A program made the translations under genes and the position numbers. Shown here piece after piece: positions 47,674-55,069 of a DNA stretch of 56,053 nt; positions within the stretch are counted from its first letter, which is position 1, and the number at the start of each line of letters is the position of its first letter. The notes below the pieces were generated by a model. That model was not told the DNA's origin and made no database searches. It saw only the letters and a list, made by a program, of their open reading frames with translations. The stretch is from Parvimonas parva (GTDB taxonomy: Bacteria > Bacillota > Clostridia > Tissierellales > Peptoniphilaceae), in assembly GCF_016552165.1 (NCBI RefSeq), contig NZ_JACVDA010000014.1, forward strand, positions 1 through 56,053, given 5' to 3'.

Positions 47674-48030
47674 TTAATAATCTCCTAATTCTAACATAGC
47701 ATTTATACATTTGTAGTAGTTAGTATTGTTATTTGATTTTAAAAATCCAAATTTTTTAGCAAATTTATCTATTAATTTTAATTCATCATTAGATAAAGAT
47801 ATGTGAATATTTTTCTCTTTATCTAGACGTTTGTATTTTATCATTTTAAAAATATTTAAATCTAATTCATCTATAGATATATTATTACAATTTAATATTA
47901 TAAATTTTAAACTTTTAGTAATATCCGGAATTATTATATTGTTTATTTTTCTAAAAAAATCATATTTTTTACTTACATTTAAAATTTTATTATAATGTTC
48001 ATGTGTTATATAAAAATTGAAATTTTTCAT
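47674..48030 (-). CDS. Small protein resembling ribbon-helix-helix regulators
   Basis: A 118-residue lysine- and asparagine-rich protein directly ahead of the integrase gene (the integrase ATG is one base after this stop). Its C-terminal part NIHISLSNDELKLIDKFAKK, a strand followed by two helices, looks like a ribbon-helix-helix DNA-binding fold. A similar layout occurs in the product at 49650-50078, so the two appear to be relatives. It may regulate excision or transcription of the element. ATG 48030 follows AAGGAG on the minus strand. Confidence 0.6.
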   Translation of the reverse strand: MKNFNFYITHEHYNKILNVSKKYDFFRKINNIIIPDITKSLKFIILNCNNISIDELDLNIFKMIKYKRLDKEKNIHISLSNDELKLIDKFAKKFGFLKSNNNTNYYKCINAMLELGDY

Positions 48031-48100
48031 TATTAAAACTCCTTTTTAATATATTATAATTATAACAAAATTGATAGAAAAAATAAACACTTTTAAAAGA

Positions 48101-48120
48101 GTATGCACAAAATAAAAAGA
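48101..48120. repeat. Dispersed island motif, copy A (partial)
   Basis: Contains the invariant centre ACAAAATAAAAAG after GTATGC; the right arm is degenerate. The bases just before it (AAACACTTTTAAAAGAG) also recur before copy C. Confidence 0.65.
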
Positions 48121-48195
48121 TAAAGTGTAAAAATGTATAATTTTTAAATTTTTATAATTAAAAAATTGATAAGATATAGATAGGAGGAATAATTT

Positions 48196-49083
48196 ATGAT
48201 ATTAGAAGTTGCTAAAAGATTAGGATATACTCCTATTCGTTGTGGTAGAGTTTATAGAGATAAAGTTCATGATAGTTTAATTTTTTTTGAACATACAGAT
48301 AGTTATTATAGATATTCTCAAAAAGAAGGTGGAAATATTTATAATTTAGTTATGAATACATTAAATTGTGATTTTAAAACAGCTATTGAATTTTTGAAAA
48401 AAGAAAATATCATTTTAAATAATGATTTTGAACATTTAAAAAATGATACTATAGAAGAACGTAAATTTTTAAAATTTCCCAAACATAATGTTAATTCGGA
48501 CAAGATGATAGATTATTTACATAATATCAGAAAGATAAATAAATCAGTCATATTTGATTTAATAAGTAGAAAAATTATTTATGAAGATATTAATCATAAT
48601 ATGTGTTTTATTGGTAAAAATTTAGATGGTAAAGTTAAAAATATTCAAAGACGTTCTTTAATTGATAAGGAATTTTCAACAGTTTCAGGTTCATCTAAAA
48701 AATATCCTTTTTTTATAGAAAATAATAATTCTAGTTTAGTAATTACTGAAGGGGAAATAGATTCTATTTCTATGTATGAATTATTTGGAAAAAAACATAC
48801 ATATATAGCGTTAAGTGGCTTATCTGATAGTGGATTGATTAATTTTATAAATGAACGTAATTTAAATAATATTGTAATAAATTTGTGTTTAGATAATGAT
48901 GAACCAGGTATGGAAGCAACAAAAAGAATTTCTAAAAATTTAGAAACTTTAGATAAAAATTTTATAATAAAAGATATTTCTTCTAAAATTTACAAAATTA
49001 AAGATGTAAAAGATACAAATGATATATTAAAAATATATAAATTAAGAAAAGCAAATAGAGTAAAATCTACTTGCTTTTTTTAA
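48196..49083 (+). CDS. Toprim/DUF3991-type primase-like protein
   Basis: A 295-residue protein typical of mobile elements. The N-terminal part (RYSQKEGGNIYNLVMNTLNCDFKTAIEFL) resembles the zinc-finger region of DnaG-like proteins but has only a single Cys in it (Cys near 51), so the finger is probably lost. The Toprim domain is clear: LVITEGEIDSISMYELFG with catalytic Glu near 182 and NLCLDNDEPGMEATKR with the Asp pair near 234. It probably supports replication or priming of the element. ATG 48196 follows TAGGAGG. Its 3' end overlaps the convergent gene by 17 bases. Confidence 0.75.
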   Translation: MILEVAKRLGYTPIRCGRVYRDKVHDSLIFFEHTDSYYRYSQKEGGNIYNLVMNTLNCDFKTAIEFLKKENIILNNDFEHLKNDTIEERKFLKFPKHNVNSDKMIDYLHNIRKINKSVIFDLISRKIIYEDINHNMCFIGKNLDGKVKNIQRRSLIDKEFSTVSGSSKKYPFFIENNNSSLVITEGEIDSISMYELFGKKHTYIALSGLSDSGLINFINERNLNNIVINLCLDNDEPGMEATKRISKNLETLDKNFIIKDISSKIYKIKDVKDTNDILKIYKLRKANRVKSTCFF

Positions 49084-49648
49084 AAGTAACATAAGTATTA
49101 TTTTTATCATTATAGTTTTGTATTTCTTCATCTTCAGTTTCTTCTTTTTCATCAACTTGAGAAAGAAAAGATAATCTTAAATTCATAATTATTCCACTAA
49201 CTATAAGAATTAGAAAATAATATATTCCTTTATTTAATATAGTCCATTTAAAAATAGGAATTACTGTTGTTGTAGCATTAGCTCCTAAAACTTTTAATAA
49301 ACAATACATTATTATTTCATACAAATAATATCCACCATATACAGATAATCCTAAATTCCAGGCATAAAATAGTGGTTTTAGTTTTTTACTATCTCTTAAA
49401 AAGAATAATAAAACAAAGTAAATACATAAAACTATTATTGCAAAAATAATATTTAGCAATCCGTTTCCAAATTTTCCACCAGCAATCTTACCCATATAAG
49501 GGTCTATTACAGCAATGCTACCTACAAATATAAAGCAAATATCAAAACCTACAGTTATTAGTAAAGAAAAGAAAAAACCAAATTTAACTATAGCTAATCC
49601 AATAGCTAATATAGTAGGAATAAATAACATAATTAAAACAAGTTCCAT
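49067..49648 (-). CDS. Multi-pass membrane protein of unknown function
   Basis: A 193-residue protein with about five hydrophobic helices and a charged C-terminal tail (VDEKEETEDEEIQNYND). Ribosome site AAGGAG precedes ATG 49648 on the minus strand, one base after the stop of the upstream gene, so the two form an operon. Its end overlaps the Toprim gene by 17 bases. No family recognised; it could be a membrane effector or immunity protein. Confidence 0.6.
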   Translation of the reverse strand: MELVLIMLFIPTILAIGLAIVKFGFFFSLLITVGFDICFIFVGSIAVIDPYMGKIAGGKFGNGLLNIIFAIIVLCIYFVLLFFLRDSKKLKPLFYAWNLGLSVYGGYYLYEIIMYCLLKVLGANATTTVIPIFKWTILNKGIYYFLILIVSGIIMNLRLSFLSQVDEKEETEDEEIQNYNDKNNTYVTFKKSK

Positions 49649-49649
49649 A

Positions 49650-50078
49650 TTAATTCTCCTTAATACTAAAATATTTTATTATATAATTACAAGCAAGATT
49701 TATATTTATATTTTTTGCTCCTTTAAAAATATTATTTATATTAGCAAAATGTTCAATATTTTTAATAGTATCATTATCTAAATATAAAGTAATCATCTTT
49801 GAATTTTGACAAGTGTTAATTATTGATTCTATCTTTAAATCATAGTCAAAATTATCAAAAATATATCCTAATGTTTTTTTAAAGTTCGGAATTTCAAATC
49901 CATTTTTAATCATATTAAATTCTTTATAGTTATTTATACTAATTAATTTTTCTAAATTTTCTTCATAAATAGAAATACTTCTTTTTTTTATATTATTTGT
50001 ATTTTTGGTTTTATTAATAATATATTTTTCAGATTCATATCTTTCTATTATATTTTTTCTATCTTTTTTTTCAAACAT
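49650..50078 (-). CDS. Second ribbon-helix-helix-like small protein
   Basis: A 142-residue, lysine- and asparagine-rich protein. Its end MITLYLDNDTIKNIEHFANI parallels IHISLSNDELKLIDKFAKKF in the product at 47674-48030, so the two are probably diverged copies. It begins just beside copy B of the island repeat (50101-50132), a possible operator. ATG 50078 follows AGGAG. It precedes the membrane protein gene in a two-gene unit. Confidence 0.6.
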   Translation of the reverse strand: MFEKKDRKNIIERYESEKYIINKTKNTNNIKKRSISIYEENLEKLISINNYKEFNMIKNGFEIPNFKKTLGYIFDNFDYDLKIESIINTCQNSKMITLYLDNDTIKNIEHFANINNIFKGAKNININLACNYIIKYFSIKEN

Positions 50079-50100
50079 AAAAATCTCCTAATAAATATTT

Positions 50101-50132
50101 TAAAGTATACACAAAATAAAGAGTATACTTTA
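50101..50132. repeat. Dispersed island motif, copy B
   Basis: Perfect ten-base arms TAAAGTATAC and GTATACTTTA around ACAAAATAAAGA. It lies in the divergent gap between the minus-strand pair and the AAA ATPase gene. Confidence 0.85.
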
Positions 50133-50178
50133 AATATATTATATCAAAAACAAAATAAAAAGTAAACACTTTTAAAAG

Positions 50179-50200
50179 AGCATACACAAAAAATATAAAA
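50179..50200. repeat. Dispersed island motif, copy C (partial)
   Basis: AGCATACACAAAA followed by AT-rich bases; only the left arm is kept. Confidence 0.6.
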
Positions 50201-50262
50201 ATATTTTTACTAAACCAATAAACGGAACAAAATGTATATTTTTTAAAAATATATTGACTTTT

Positions 50263-50292
50263 TTGAATAAATATGATAATATTTGATATAAT
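50263..50292 (+). promoter_or_regulatory. Promoter of the AAA ATPase/Toprim pair
   Basis: TTGAAT at 50263-50268, 18-base spacer, TATAAT at 50287-50292 with TG ahead of it. Confidence 0.6.
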
Positions 50293-50307
50293 TTAAGGGG
50301 GATTAAT

Positions 50308-51720
50308 ATGAAAGATTTTAAATTTAGATTGAGGGAAATTACAATAGAAAATTTCAAGAATGTTGTATATGGAAATATTAATTTAAAAAATTCGGGAGAT
50401 TTATATAAATCAAGCATACTTGGATTATATGGACAAAACGGTTCTGGTAAAACAGCATTAATTGATTCAATAGAATTATTAAAATCCATATTATGTGGAT
50501 ATTCAGTTTCAAATGAGTTTTGTGATTCAATAAATATTGACGAAAAATATGCACAATTAAAATATTCTTTTGAATTAGATGGAGATTATGGGAAATACTA
50601 TGCTAAATATGAATTTAAAATCCGTAAAGAAGAAATCCTAAATGGAAATTTAAAAGAATTAGAACAAAAAACAAAAAAAGTTGTTGTATATGATGAAGTT
50701 TTAAGTTGTTCGTTTGAGAAAGATGGATTAAAAAAGCCTATGTGTAAAGTTATAGATACTATAACTGATGATGTTTTTGTACCATCAACTAAATACAATT
50801 CATTATTTGGGAAAAATAAAGAATTGAAAAAAGAATTACTAATAGACAAGGGAGTAGCTAAAAGCTCTTCAACATCATTTATTTTTTCTCGAAATTTTAT
50901 AAATAAATTAGAAGTATTATATGATAAAAATAAAAATGAAGAATATTTAATGATATATGAATTACTAAAATATTTAATTCATTATGCTAATTCTAGTTTA
51001 TTTGTTATAAAGACAAAAGATACTGGAATGATTAGCTCAAAAATGTTGCCGTTATATTTTAGATATGGTTGTGCAACTAAAGGTATTTGTGGACAAATTC
51101 CTTTATCTCTTGAGAATACAAACATTATACCTAATGAACTTTTTGATTTTTTTGAGGAAATTATTAAAAGTTTGAATATAGTTTTAGAAAATATTATACC
51201 GGGTATTACTATATCTATGAAAAGTTTAGGTTCAGCATTATTAAATGACGGAGAATCAGGAACAAAAGTAGAATTAGTATCTTGTAGTAATGGCAAAGAA
51301 ATACCTTTAAAATGTGAATCAGAAGGGATAAAAAAAATAATATCCGTTTTACAACTATTAATTGCTGTTTATAATGACTCATCTATAACTGTTGCTATAG
51401 ATGAATTAGATTCAGGAATATTTGAATATCTACTTGGAGAACTTTTGAAAATTATTGCTGAAAAGGGAAAAGGTCAATTAATATTTACGTCTCATAATTT
51501 AAGACCTTTAGAAGTATTAGATAAAAGATTTATAGCTTTTACTACAACAAATCCTAAAAACAGATATATTCGTTTTTCAAATATAAAAGAAAATAATAAT
51601 CTTAGAAATGTGTATTTTAATAATATTGTATTAGGAGGTCAGAAAGAAGAAATTTATAAACCAACTAAAAGTGGAAAAATATCATTAGCATTTTTGAAAG
51701 CTGGTGATATATATGAATAA
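50308..51720 (+). CDS. AAA ATPase of a two-gene defence-like module
   Basis: A 470-residue ATPase of the AAA_15/AAA_21 (OLD/ABC-like) class. Walker A is GQNGSGKT at 42-49, ahead of a long insert; Walker B is ITVAIDELDSG with Asp365/Glu366, and a switch His follows in FTSHNLRPLE. It overlaps by 8 bases with a Toprim gene. ATPase + Toprim pairs such as PARIS (AriA/AriB), AbiL and OLD-type systems protect against phage, where the ATPase senses and the Toprim protein cuts. Which of these it is closest to needs a profile search. ATG 50308 follows AAGGGGG. Confidence 0.78.
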   Translation: MKDFKFRLREITIENFKNVVYGNINLKNSGDLYKSSILGLYGQNGSGKTALIDSIELLKSILCGYSVSNEFCDSINIDEKYAQLKYSFELDGDYGKYYAKYEFKIRKEEILNGNLKELEQKTKKVVVYDEVLSCSFEKDGLKKPMCKVIDTITDDVFVPSTKYNSLFGKNKELKKELLIDKGVAKSSSTSFIFSRNFINKLEVLYDKNKNEEYLMIYELLKYLIHYANSSLFVIKTKDTGMISSKMLPLYFRYGCATKGICGQIPLSLENTNIIPNELFDFFEEIIKSLNIVLENIIPGITISMKSLGSALLNDGESGTKVELVSCSNGKEIPLKCESEGIKKIISVLQLLIAVYNDSSITVAIDELDSGIFEYLLGELLKIIAEKGKGQLIFTSHNLRPLEVLDKRFIAFTTTNPKNRYIRFSNIKENNNLRNVYFNNIVLGGQKEEIYKPTKSGKISLAFLKAGDIYE

Positions 51721-52417
51721 AAGACAAGTAATTTTTGTAATTGTAGAAGGAATTTCTGATGAAATATCTTTAAAATCTATTTTTGAAGAGCTTTTTTTAA
51801 ATGATGAAATACACATAGAAGTTGTTCGTGGAGATATTACAGCAGATAATAAAGTAAATTCAAGAAATATAAAAAAGAAACTTGGAGATTTAATAAATAA
51901 GAGTATTAGTAAATCATATTTTAAAAAATCAGATTTTAAGGAAATTATTCATATAGTAGATATGGATGGGGCTTATGTTTCTAATGAATATATTTGTTCT
52001 AATACTAATTTAAACAAAGTAGAATATTCGCCAAATAATATAATTACAAAAAATGTAGATGATATAATTGAACGTAATATTAGAAAAAGAGAAAATTTAG
52101 ATACTATTTGTAATTTAGAAAAAATCTGTGGAGAAATAAAGTATAAAGTGGTTTATATGTCTTGTAATTTAGACCATGTTTTATTTAATAAATTAAATAT
52201 TTCTGATGATGAAAAAGAAAAATTATCTTATGAATTTGCAAAAAAATATTCAGATGATATAGACAGTTTTAAAGAATTTATTTTTAATTCAGATTTTTCT
52301 TATAAAGGAAATTTTAAAGAATCTTGGTCTTATATAAAAGAAGATAGTAATTCTTTAAAACGTAAAACTAATTTAAATTTATGTATTTCGGAAATTTTAG
52401 AAAAAAATGAAAGTTAG
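51713..52417 (+). CDS. Toprim/RloB-like effector of the defence-like module
   Basis: A 234-residue protein whose start VIFVIVEGISDEISLKSIF holds the Toprim Glu12 in EGxxD, and HIVDMDGAYV holds Asp83 and Asp85. This pattern fits Toprim-type nucleases such as those of AbiL/RloB and PARIS systems. The start is ATG 51713; the frame extends to GTG 51704. It overlaps the ATPase gene by 8 bases and follows GGTGAT, so translation is coupled. Activity is likely held off until the ATPase senses infection. Confidence 0.7.
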   Translation: MNKRQVIFVIVEGISDEISLKSIFEELFLNDEIHIEVVRGDITADNKVNSRNIKKKLGDLINKSISKSYFKKSDFKEIIHIVDMDGAYVSNEYICSNTNLNKVEYSPNNIITKNVDDIIERNIRKRENLDTICNLEKICGEIKYKVVYMSCNLDHVLFNKLNISDDEKEKLSYEFAKKYSDDIDSFKEFIFNSDFSYKGNFKESWSYIKEDSNSLKRKTNLNLCISEILEKNES

Positions 52418-52454
52418 ATTATACATATCTAACTTTTATTTTTAAAAAAAATAG

Positions 52455-52480
52455 AGTTTACACAAAATAAAAAGTATGCT
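52455..52480. repeat. Dispersed island motif, copy D
   Basis: AGTTTAC, ACAAAATAAAAA, GTATGCT; upstream of the Fic gene. Confidence 0.75.
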
Positions 52481-52550
52481 TAATATTGTTTTTTATAATA
52501 ATGTGATATAATAAAATAAAGATAATTTTAAATTAATATTAGGATATGAT
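52459..52550 (+). repeat. Duplicated promoter cassette, copy 1 (before Fic gene)
   Basis: About 90 bases with motif copy D, then an AT-rich stretch with extended -10 TGATATAAT and the leader to GGATATGAT. It is nearly identical to 53645-53739, differing by one T in a T run and a few transitions. Confidence 0.82.
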
Positions 52551-52564
52551 GGAGGATAAAAAAT

Positions 52565-53254
52565 ATGAATGATAAATACAATATGAGTTTGAAAGAAAAT
52601 ATTTTTATCGCTAAAAGAATGATTATAGATATAATATGGAAAAGTGCAAATCTAGAAGGAATAAATATAACATTTCCTGAAACTTATGCTATTTATGAGA
52701 AAGCATACTTAGATAAAGCAAATATATCTGATGTTAATACTATACTAAATTTAAAACACGCTTGGCAAATTGTGTTTTCAAGTATAGAAGAAGAAATAGA
52801 TTTAGAATATATAAAGAAAATACATAATGAAGTAGGTAAAGATGAAGCATTAGAATGGGGAGTTTTAAGAAATGGAACTGTTGGTATATCAGGTACTGAT
52901 TATATTCCACCAATCCCGGATAAAGGACAAGTAGAGTATGAATTACAAAAAATCAAAGAAGTAGAATCAGTTACAGAAAGAGCAATAACATTAATGATGT
53001 GGCTTATGAAAAGTCAATTATTTTGGGATGGAAATAAAAGGACAGCAATGATAATTGCAAATAAAGAATTGATAAAAAATGGTAAAGGAATAATATCTAT
53101 ACCTATCGAAAAAATTAAAGAATTTAATGAATTATTAAGTGATTATTATACTAATGATAGAAAGGTAGCATTGCAAAATTTTATATATAAATATGCTATT
53201 TATGGAATGGATGAAAGAAGGACAAAAAATAAAGGGAAAATATTAGAAGTTTGA
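52565..53254 (+). CDS. Fic/Doc-like protein with Gln in place of the catalytic His
   Basis: A 229-residue Fic-fold protein. The motif is QLFWDGNKRTAM at 151-162, where Fic AMP-transferases have HxFxxGNGRxxR. Gln151 replaces the catalytic His and Lys158 replaces the second Gly, as in Doc (HxFxxANKR). Near the start SANLEG (27-32) matches the inhibitory-helix motif S/TxxxEG, so a self-inhibited form is suggested. Either the enzyme is inactive, or it uses another chemistry. ATG 52565 follows GGAGGAT. It has no obvious antitoxin gene beside it. Confidence 0.82.
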   Translation: MNDKYNMSLKENIFIAKRMIIDIIWKSANLEGINITFPETYAIYEKAYLDKANISDVNTILNLKHAWQIVFSSIEEEIDLEYIKKIHNEVGKDEALEWGVLRNGTVGISGTDYIPPIPDKGQVEYELQKIKEVESVTERAITLMMWLMKSQLFWDGNKRTAMIIANKELIKNGKGIISIPIEKIKEFNELLSDYYTNDRKVALQNFIYKYAIYGMDERRTKNKGKILEV

Positions 53255-53308
53255 TACAATCAAAATATAAACTTTTTATTTTGATATAATATTTTATACA
53301 AGTAAATT

Positions 53309-53340
53309 ATGAGAAGTGTTATAGCTTCTCATTTTTGTTT
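53309..53340 (+). terminator. Terminator after the Fic gene
   Basis: ATGAGAAG / CTTCTCAT arms with an eight-base loop and T-rich tail. Confidence 0.8.
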
Positions 53341-53350
53341 TCAAAAAAAT

Positions 53351-53378
53351 AAGCGTACACAAAATAAAAAGTATACTT
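53351..53378. repeat. Dispersed island motif, copy E
   Basis: AAGCGTAC, ACAAAATAAAAA, GTATACTT; before the first toxin peptide gene. Confidence 0.85.
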
Positions 53379-53386
53379 ATTTTTTA

Positions 53387-53415
53387 TTTACTAAAACCAG
53401 AAATTAGTTTATAAT
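53387..53415 (+). promoter_or_regulatory. Promoter of toxin peptide gene 1
   Basis: TTTACT at 53387-53392, 17-base spacer, TATAAT at 53410-53415. Confidence 0.8.
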
Positions 53416-53446
53416 ATATACGTTCTTGGCGAAAGGAGGTGAATTT

Positions 53447-53515
53447 ATGACCTCTAAAGAAATTTTCATTTTCTTGGTTTTGCTAATCATTTTGATTAAA
53501 GAAATTAAGAAATAA
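53447..53515 (+). CDS. Hydrophobic 22-residue peptide 1 (type I toxin candidate)
   Basis: Starts MTSKEIFIF and ends with basic residues KEIKK; the middle is one hydrophobic helix of Leu/Ile/Val/Phe. The ribosome site AAAGGAGGTGA is unusually strong. Related in layout to peptides at 55070 and 55512 and to Fst/TxpA-type membrane toxins. The first 12 bases of the gene (ATGACCTCTAAA) are found again inside a hairpin at 53570-53581, which the antisense RNA copies. Below the usual gene-caller size limit. Confidence 0.8.
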   Translation: MTSKEIFIFLVLLIILIKEIKK

Positions 53516-53593
53516 AAATTAAAAGCAAGGTATCAGCAGTACCTTGCTTTTTTCTTGACGAAATTCGGTATGACCTCTAAACCGATATATCTT
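53515..53593 (-). ncRNA. Antisense antitoxin RNA of TA locus 1
   Basis: A minus-strand RNA from about 53593 to the shared terminator. Its promoter is TTGACT and TATACT 16 bases apart (complement of 53600-53627, extended TGG). It contains a hairpin with TCGGT/ACCGA arms whose 11-base loop copies bases 1-11 of the toxin gene in reverse complement, so the loop can pair with the toxin start codon. This is the design of the pAD1 par antitoxin RNA II. Ends are estimated by eye. Confidence 0.75.
53521..53553. terminator. Bidirectional terminator of TA locus 1
   Basis: AAAAGCAAGGTA and TACCTTGCTTTT arms (53521-53532 and 53540-53551), T runs on both strands. Confidence 0.88.
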
Positions 53594-53599
53594 ACTTAA

Positions 53600-53627
53600 A
53601 GTATACCACAAAAACAAAAAAAGTCAA
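53600..53627 (-). promoter_or_regulatory. Antisense promoter of TA locus 1
   Basis: Reverse strand TTGACT, 16-base spacer, extended -10 TGGTATACT. Confidence 0.82.
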
Positions 53628-53641
53628 CATTTATAAAAAAT

Positions 53642-53669
53642 AAGCATACACAAAATAAAAAGCATACTT
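53642..53669. repeat. Dispersed island motif, copy F
   Basis: AAGCATAC, ACAAAATAAAAA, GCATACTT; upstream of the HipA-like pair. Confidence 0.8.
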
Positions 53670-53739
53670 AATATTGTTTTTTTATAATAATGTGATATAA
53701 TAAAATAAAGGTAATTTTAAATTAATATTAGGATGTGAT
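53645..53739 (+). repeat. Duplicated promoter cassette, copy 2 (before HipA-like pair)
   Basis: Nearly identical to 52459-52550; contains motif copy F, TGATATAAT and the leader to GGATGTGAT. The same promoter therefore serves the Fic and the kinase genes. Confidence 0.82.
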
Positions 53740-53743
53740 TATT

Positions 53744-53944
53744 ATGATAAATTTATATGATGAAAAAAAGTTACCGGAGACTTTAATTTTTTATATAGAT
53801 GAATATAAAAAGGCTAAGAAAGAAAATAGTAGCTTATTAGATTGTTACTGGTGCGAACTTTATGGGGAGATAAATTCTCAACTTTGGGATTTTAAAATTA
53901 CTAATGAAGTAGCTGAATATTTAAGAGCTAAATATCTTTATTAG
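53744..53944 (+). CDS. Small partner protein of the HipA-like kinase
   Basis: A 66-residue protein (MINLYDEKKLPETLIFYIDE to YLRAKYLY), charged and helical by eye, with no recognised domain. ATG 53744 follows GGATGTGAT; the frame extends to GTG 53735. It lies 9 bases before the kinase gene, in the position of an antitoxin or regulator. Its family was not recognised, but small genes upstream of CtkA-like kinases are common in this class. Confidence 0.65.
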   Translation: MINLYDEKKLPETLIFYIDEYKKAKKENSSLLDCYWCELYGEINSQLWDFKITNEVAEYLRAKYLY

Positions 53945-53953
53945 GAGAAAATT

Positions 53954-54859
53954 ATGATAGATTTTAGTAATTGTGAAGTTAATAGTTTTAGGATGTATGG
54001 TGGAGGAAACGGAAAGAAAATTTGTATAAAGTATAATAACGAAAATTATATGATAAAATTTCCTTCATCAGCTATGAAACTACCGGATATGAGCTATACT
54101 AATAGTTGTATAAGTGAGTATATAGGGTGTAAAGTATTTAAAGAATTAGGATTTAAAGTGCAAGATGTTATTTTGGGAACTTTTAATAATAAAATAGTAG
54201 TAGCTTGTAAAGATTTTGAAAAAAACGGATTTTCCTTAAAAGAATTTTCATTTTTAAAGAACACAATAATAAGTAGTTCACATAATGGATACGGAACTGA
54301 ATTAGTTGATATATTATCAACAATAAAAGAACAGAAAATAGTAGATACAAAAATTTTACTAAAATTTTTCTGGAGAATGTTTATTGTTGACGCTTTAATT
54401 GGAAATTTTGATAGACACAATGGTAATTGGGGATTTTTGATAAATGAAGATTTAAGAATAAAACAAATAGCTCCAATATATGATTGTGGTTCTTGTTTAT
54501 ATCCTAAAATAAATGAAGACTTAATGAAAAAAGTTATTGCAGATTCTGAAGAACTTGAAAAAAGAATATATATTTTTCCAAATTCTGCAATAAAATTAGA
54601 AAATCAAAAAATAAATTATTTCAGTTTTCTATCTACCTATAATGATAGAACTATGTATTTAGAGTTAAAAAATATATTAAAATGTATTAATATTGATAAG
54701 ATTAACAAAATAATAGACGATATACCTTGTATTACTAATTTACATAAGAATTTTTTAAAATTAGTAATATCTAAAAGAAAAGAAAAAATATTAGAATATT
54801 CTTTAATAAAAAATTTAGAGATAAATAAAAATTTTTATAAAAACAATAGAGAGATATAG
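53954..54859 (+). CDS. HipA/CtkA-like serine/threonine kinase
   Basis: A 301-residue protein with a HipA-type kinase fold. An N-lobe starts with RMYGGGNGKKICIKYNNENY, with the ATP Lys in YMIKFP; the catalytic loop is GNFDRHNGNWGFL with Asp153, His155 and Asn158, and the metal motif is PIYDCGSCL with Asp177. CtkA of Helicobacter has the same arrangement. The short C-terminal region is helical and lysine-rich. ATG 53954 follows AGGAGAA. A terminator follows. As a toxin, it would phosphorylate a translation factor; this is inferred from HipA. Confidence 0.78.
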   Translation: MIDFSNCEVNSFRMYGGGNGKKICIKYNNENYMIKFPSSAMKLPDMSYTNSCISEYIGCKVFKELGFKVQDVILGTFNNKIVVACKDFEKNGFSLKEFSFLKNTIISSSHNGYGTELVDILSTIKEQKIVDTKILLKFFWRMFIVDALIGNFDRHNGNWGFLINEDLRIKQIAPIYDCGSCLYPKINEDLMKKVIADSEELEKRIYIFPNSAIKLENQKINYFSFLSTYNDRTMYLELKNILKCINIDKINKIIDDIPCITNLHKNFLKLVISKRKEKILEYSLIKNLEINKNFYKNNREI

Positions 54860-54861
54860 AC

Positions 54862-54892
54862 AAACCTTGCACAAAAGTGTGAGGTTTTTTTA
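54862..54892 (+). terminator. Terminator after the HipA-like gene
   Basis: AAACCT..CAC and GTG..AGGTTT arms around AAAA, then a T run. Confidence 0.8.
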
Positions 54893-54903
54893 TATTAAAT
54901 ATC

Positions 54904-54931
54904 AAGCATACACAAAATAAAAAGTATGCTT
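54904..54931. repeat. Dispersed island motif, copy G (best copy)
   Basis: AAGCATAC, ACAAAATAAAAA, GTATGCTT: perfect eight-base arms around the invariant 12-base centre. Followed by a second small hairpin at 54978-55003 (AAAACATAC/GTATGTTTT). Confidence 0.85.
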
Positions 54932-55010
54932 GTTTTTCGTTCTTATAATAAGAATGATTAAATATGATATAAATTAAAAAACATACCATATATAGTATGT
55001 TTTGTTATAT

Positions 55011-55039
55011 TTGATAAATTATATAGTAGATAGTATAAT
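55011..55039 (+). promoter_or_regulatory. Promoter of toxin peptide gene 2
   Basis: TTGATA at 55011-55016, 17-base spacer, TATAAT at 55034-55039. Confidence 0.82.
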
Positions 55040-55069
55040 ATAAAAGGTCTCAAGGAAGGAGGTGGTAAA

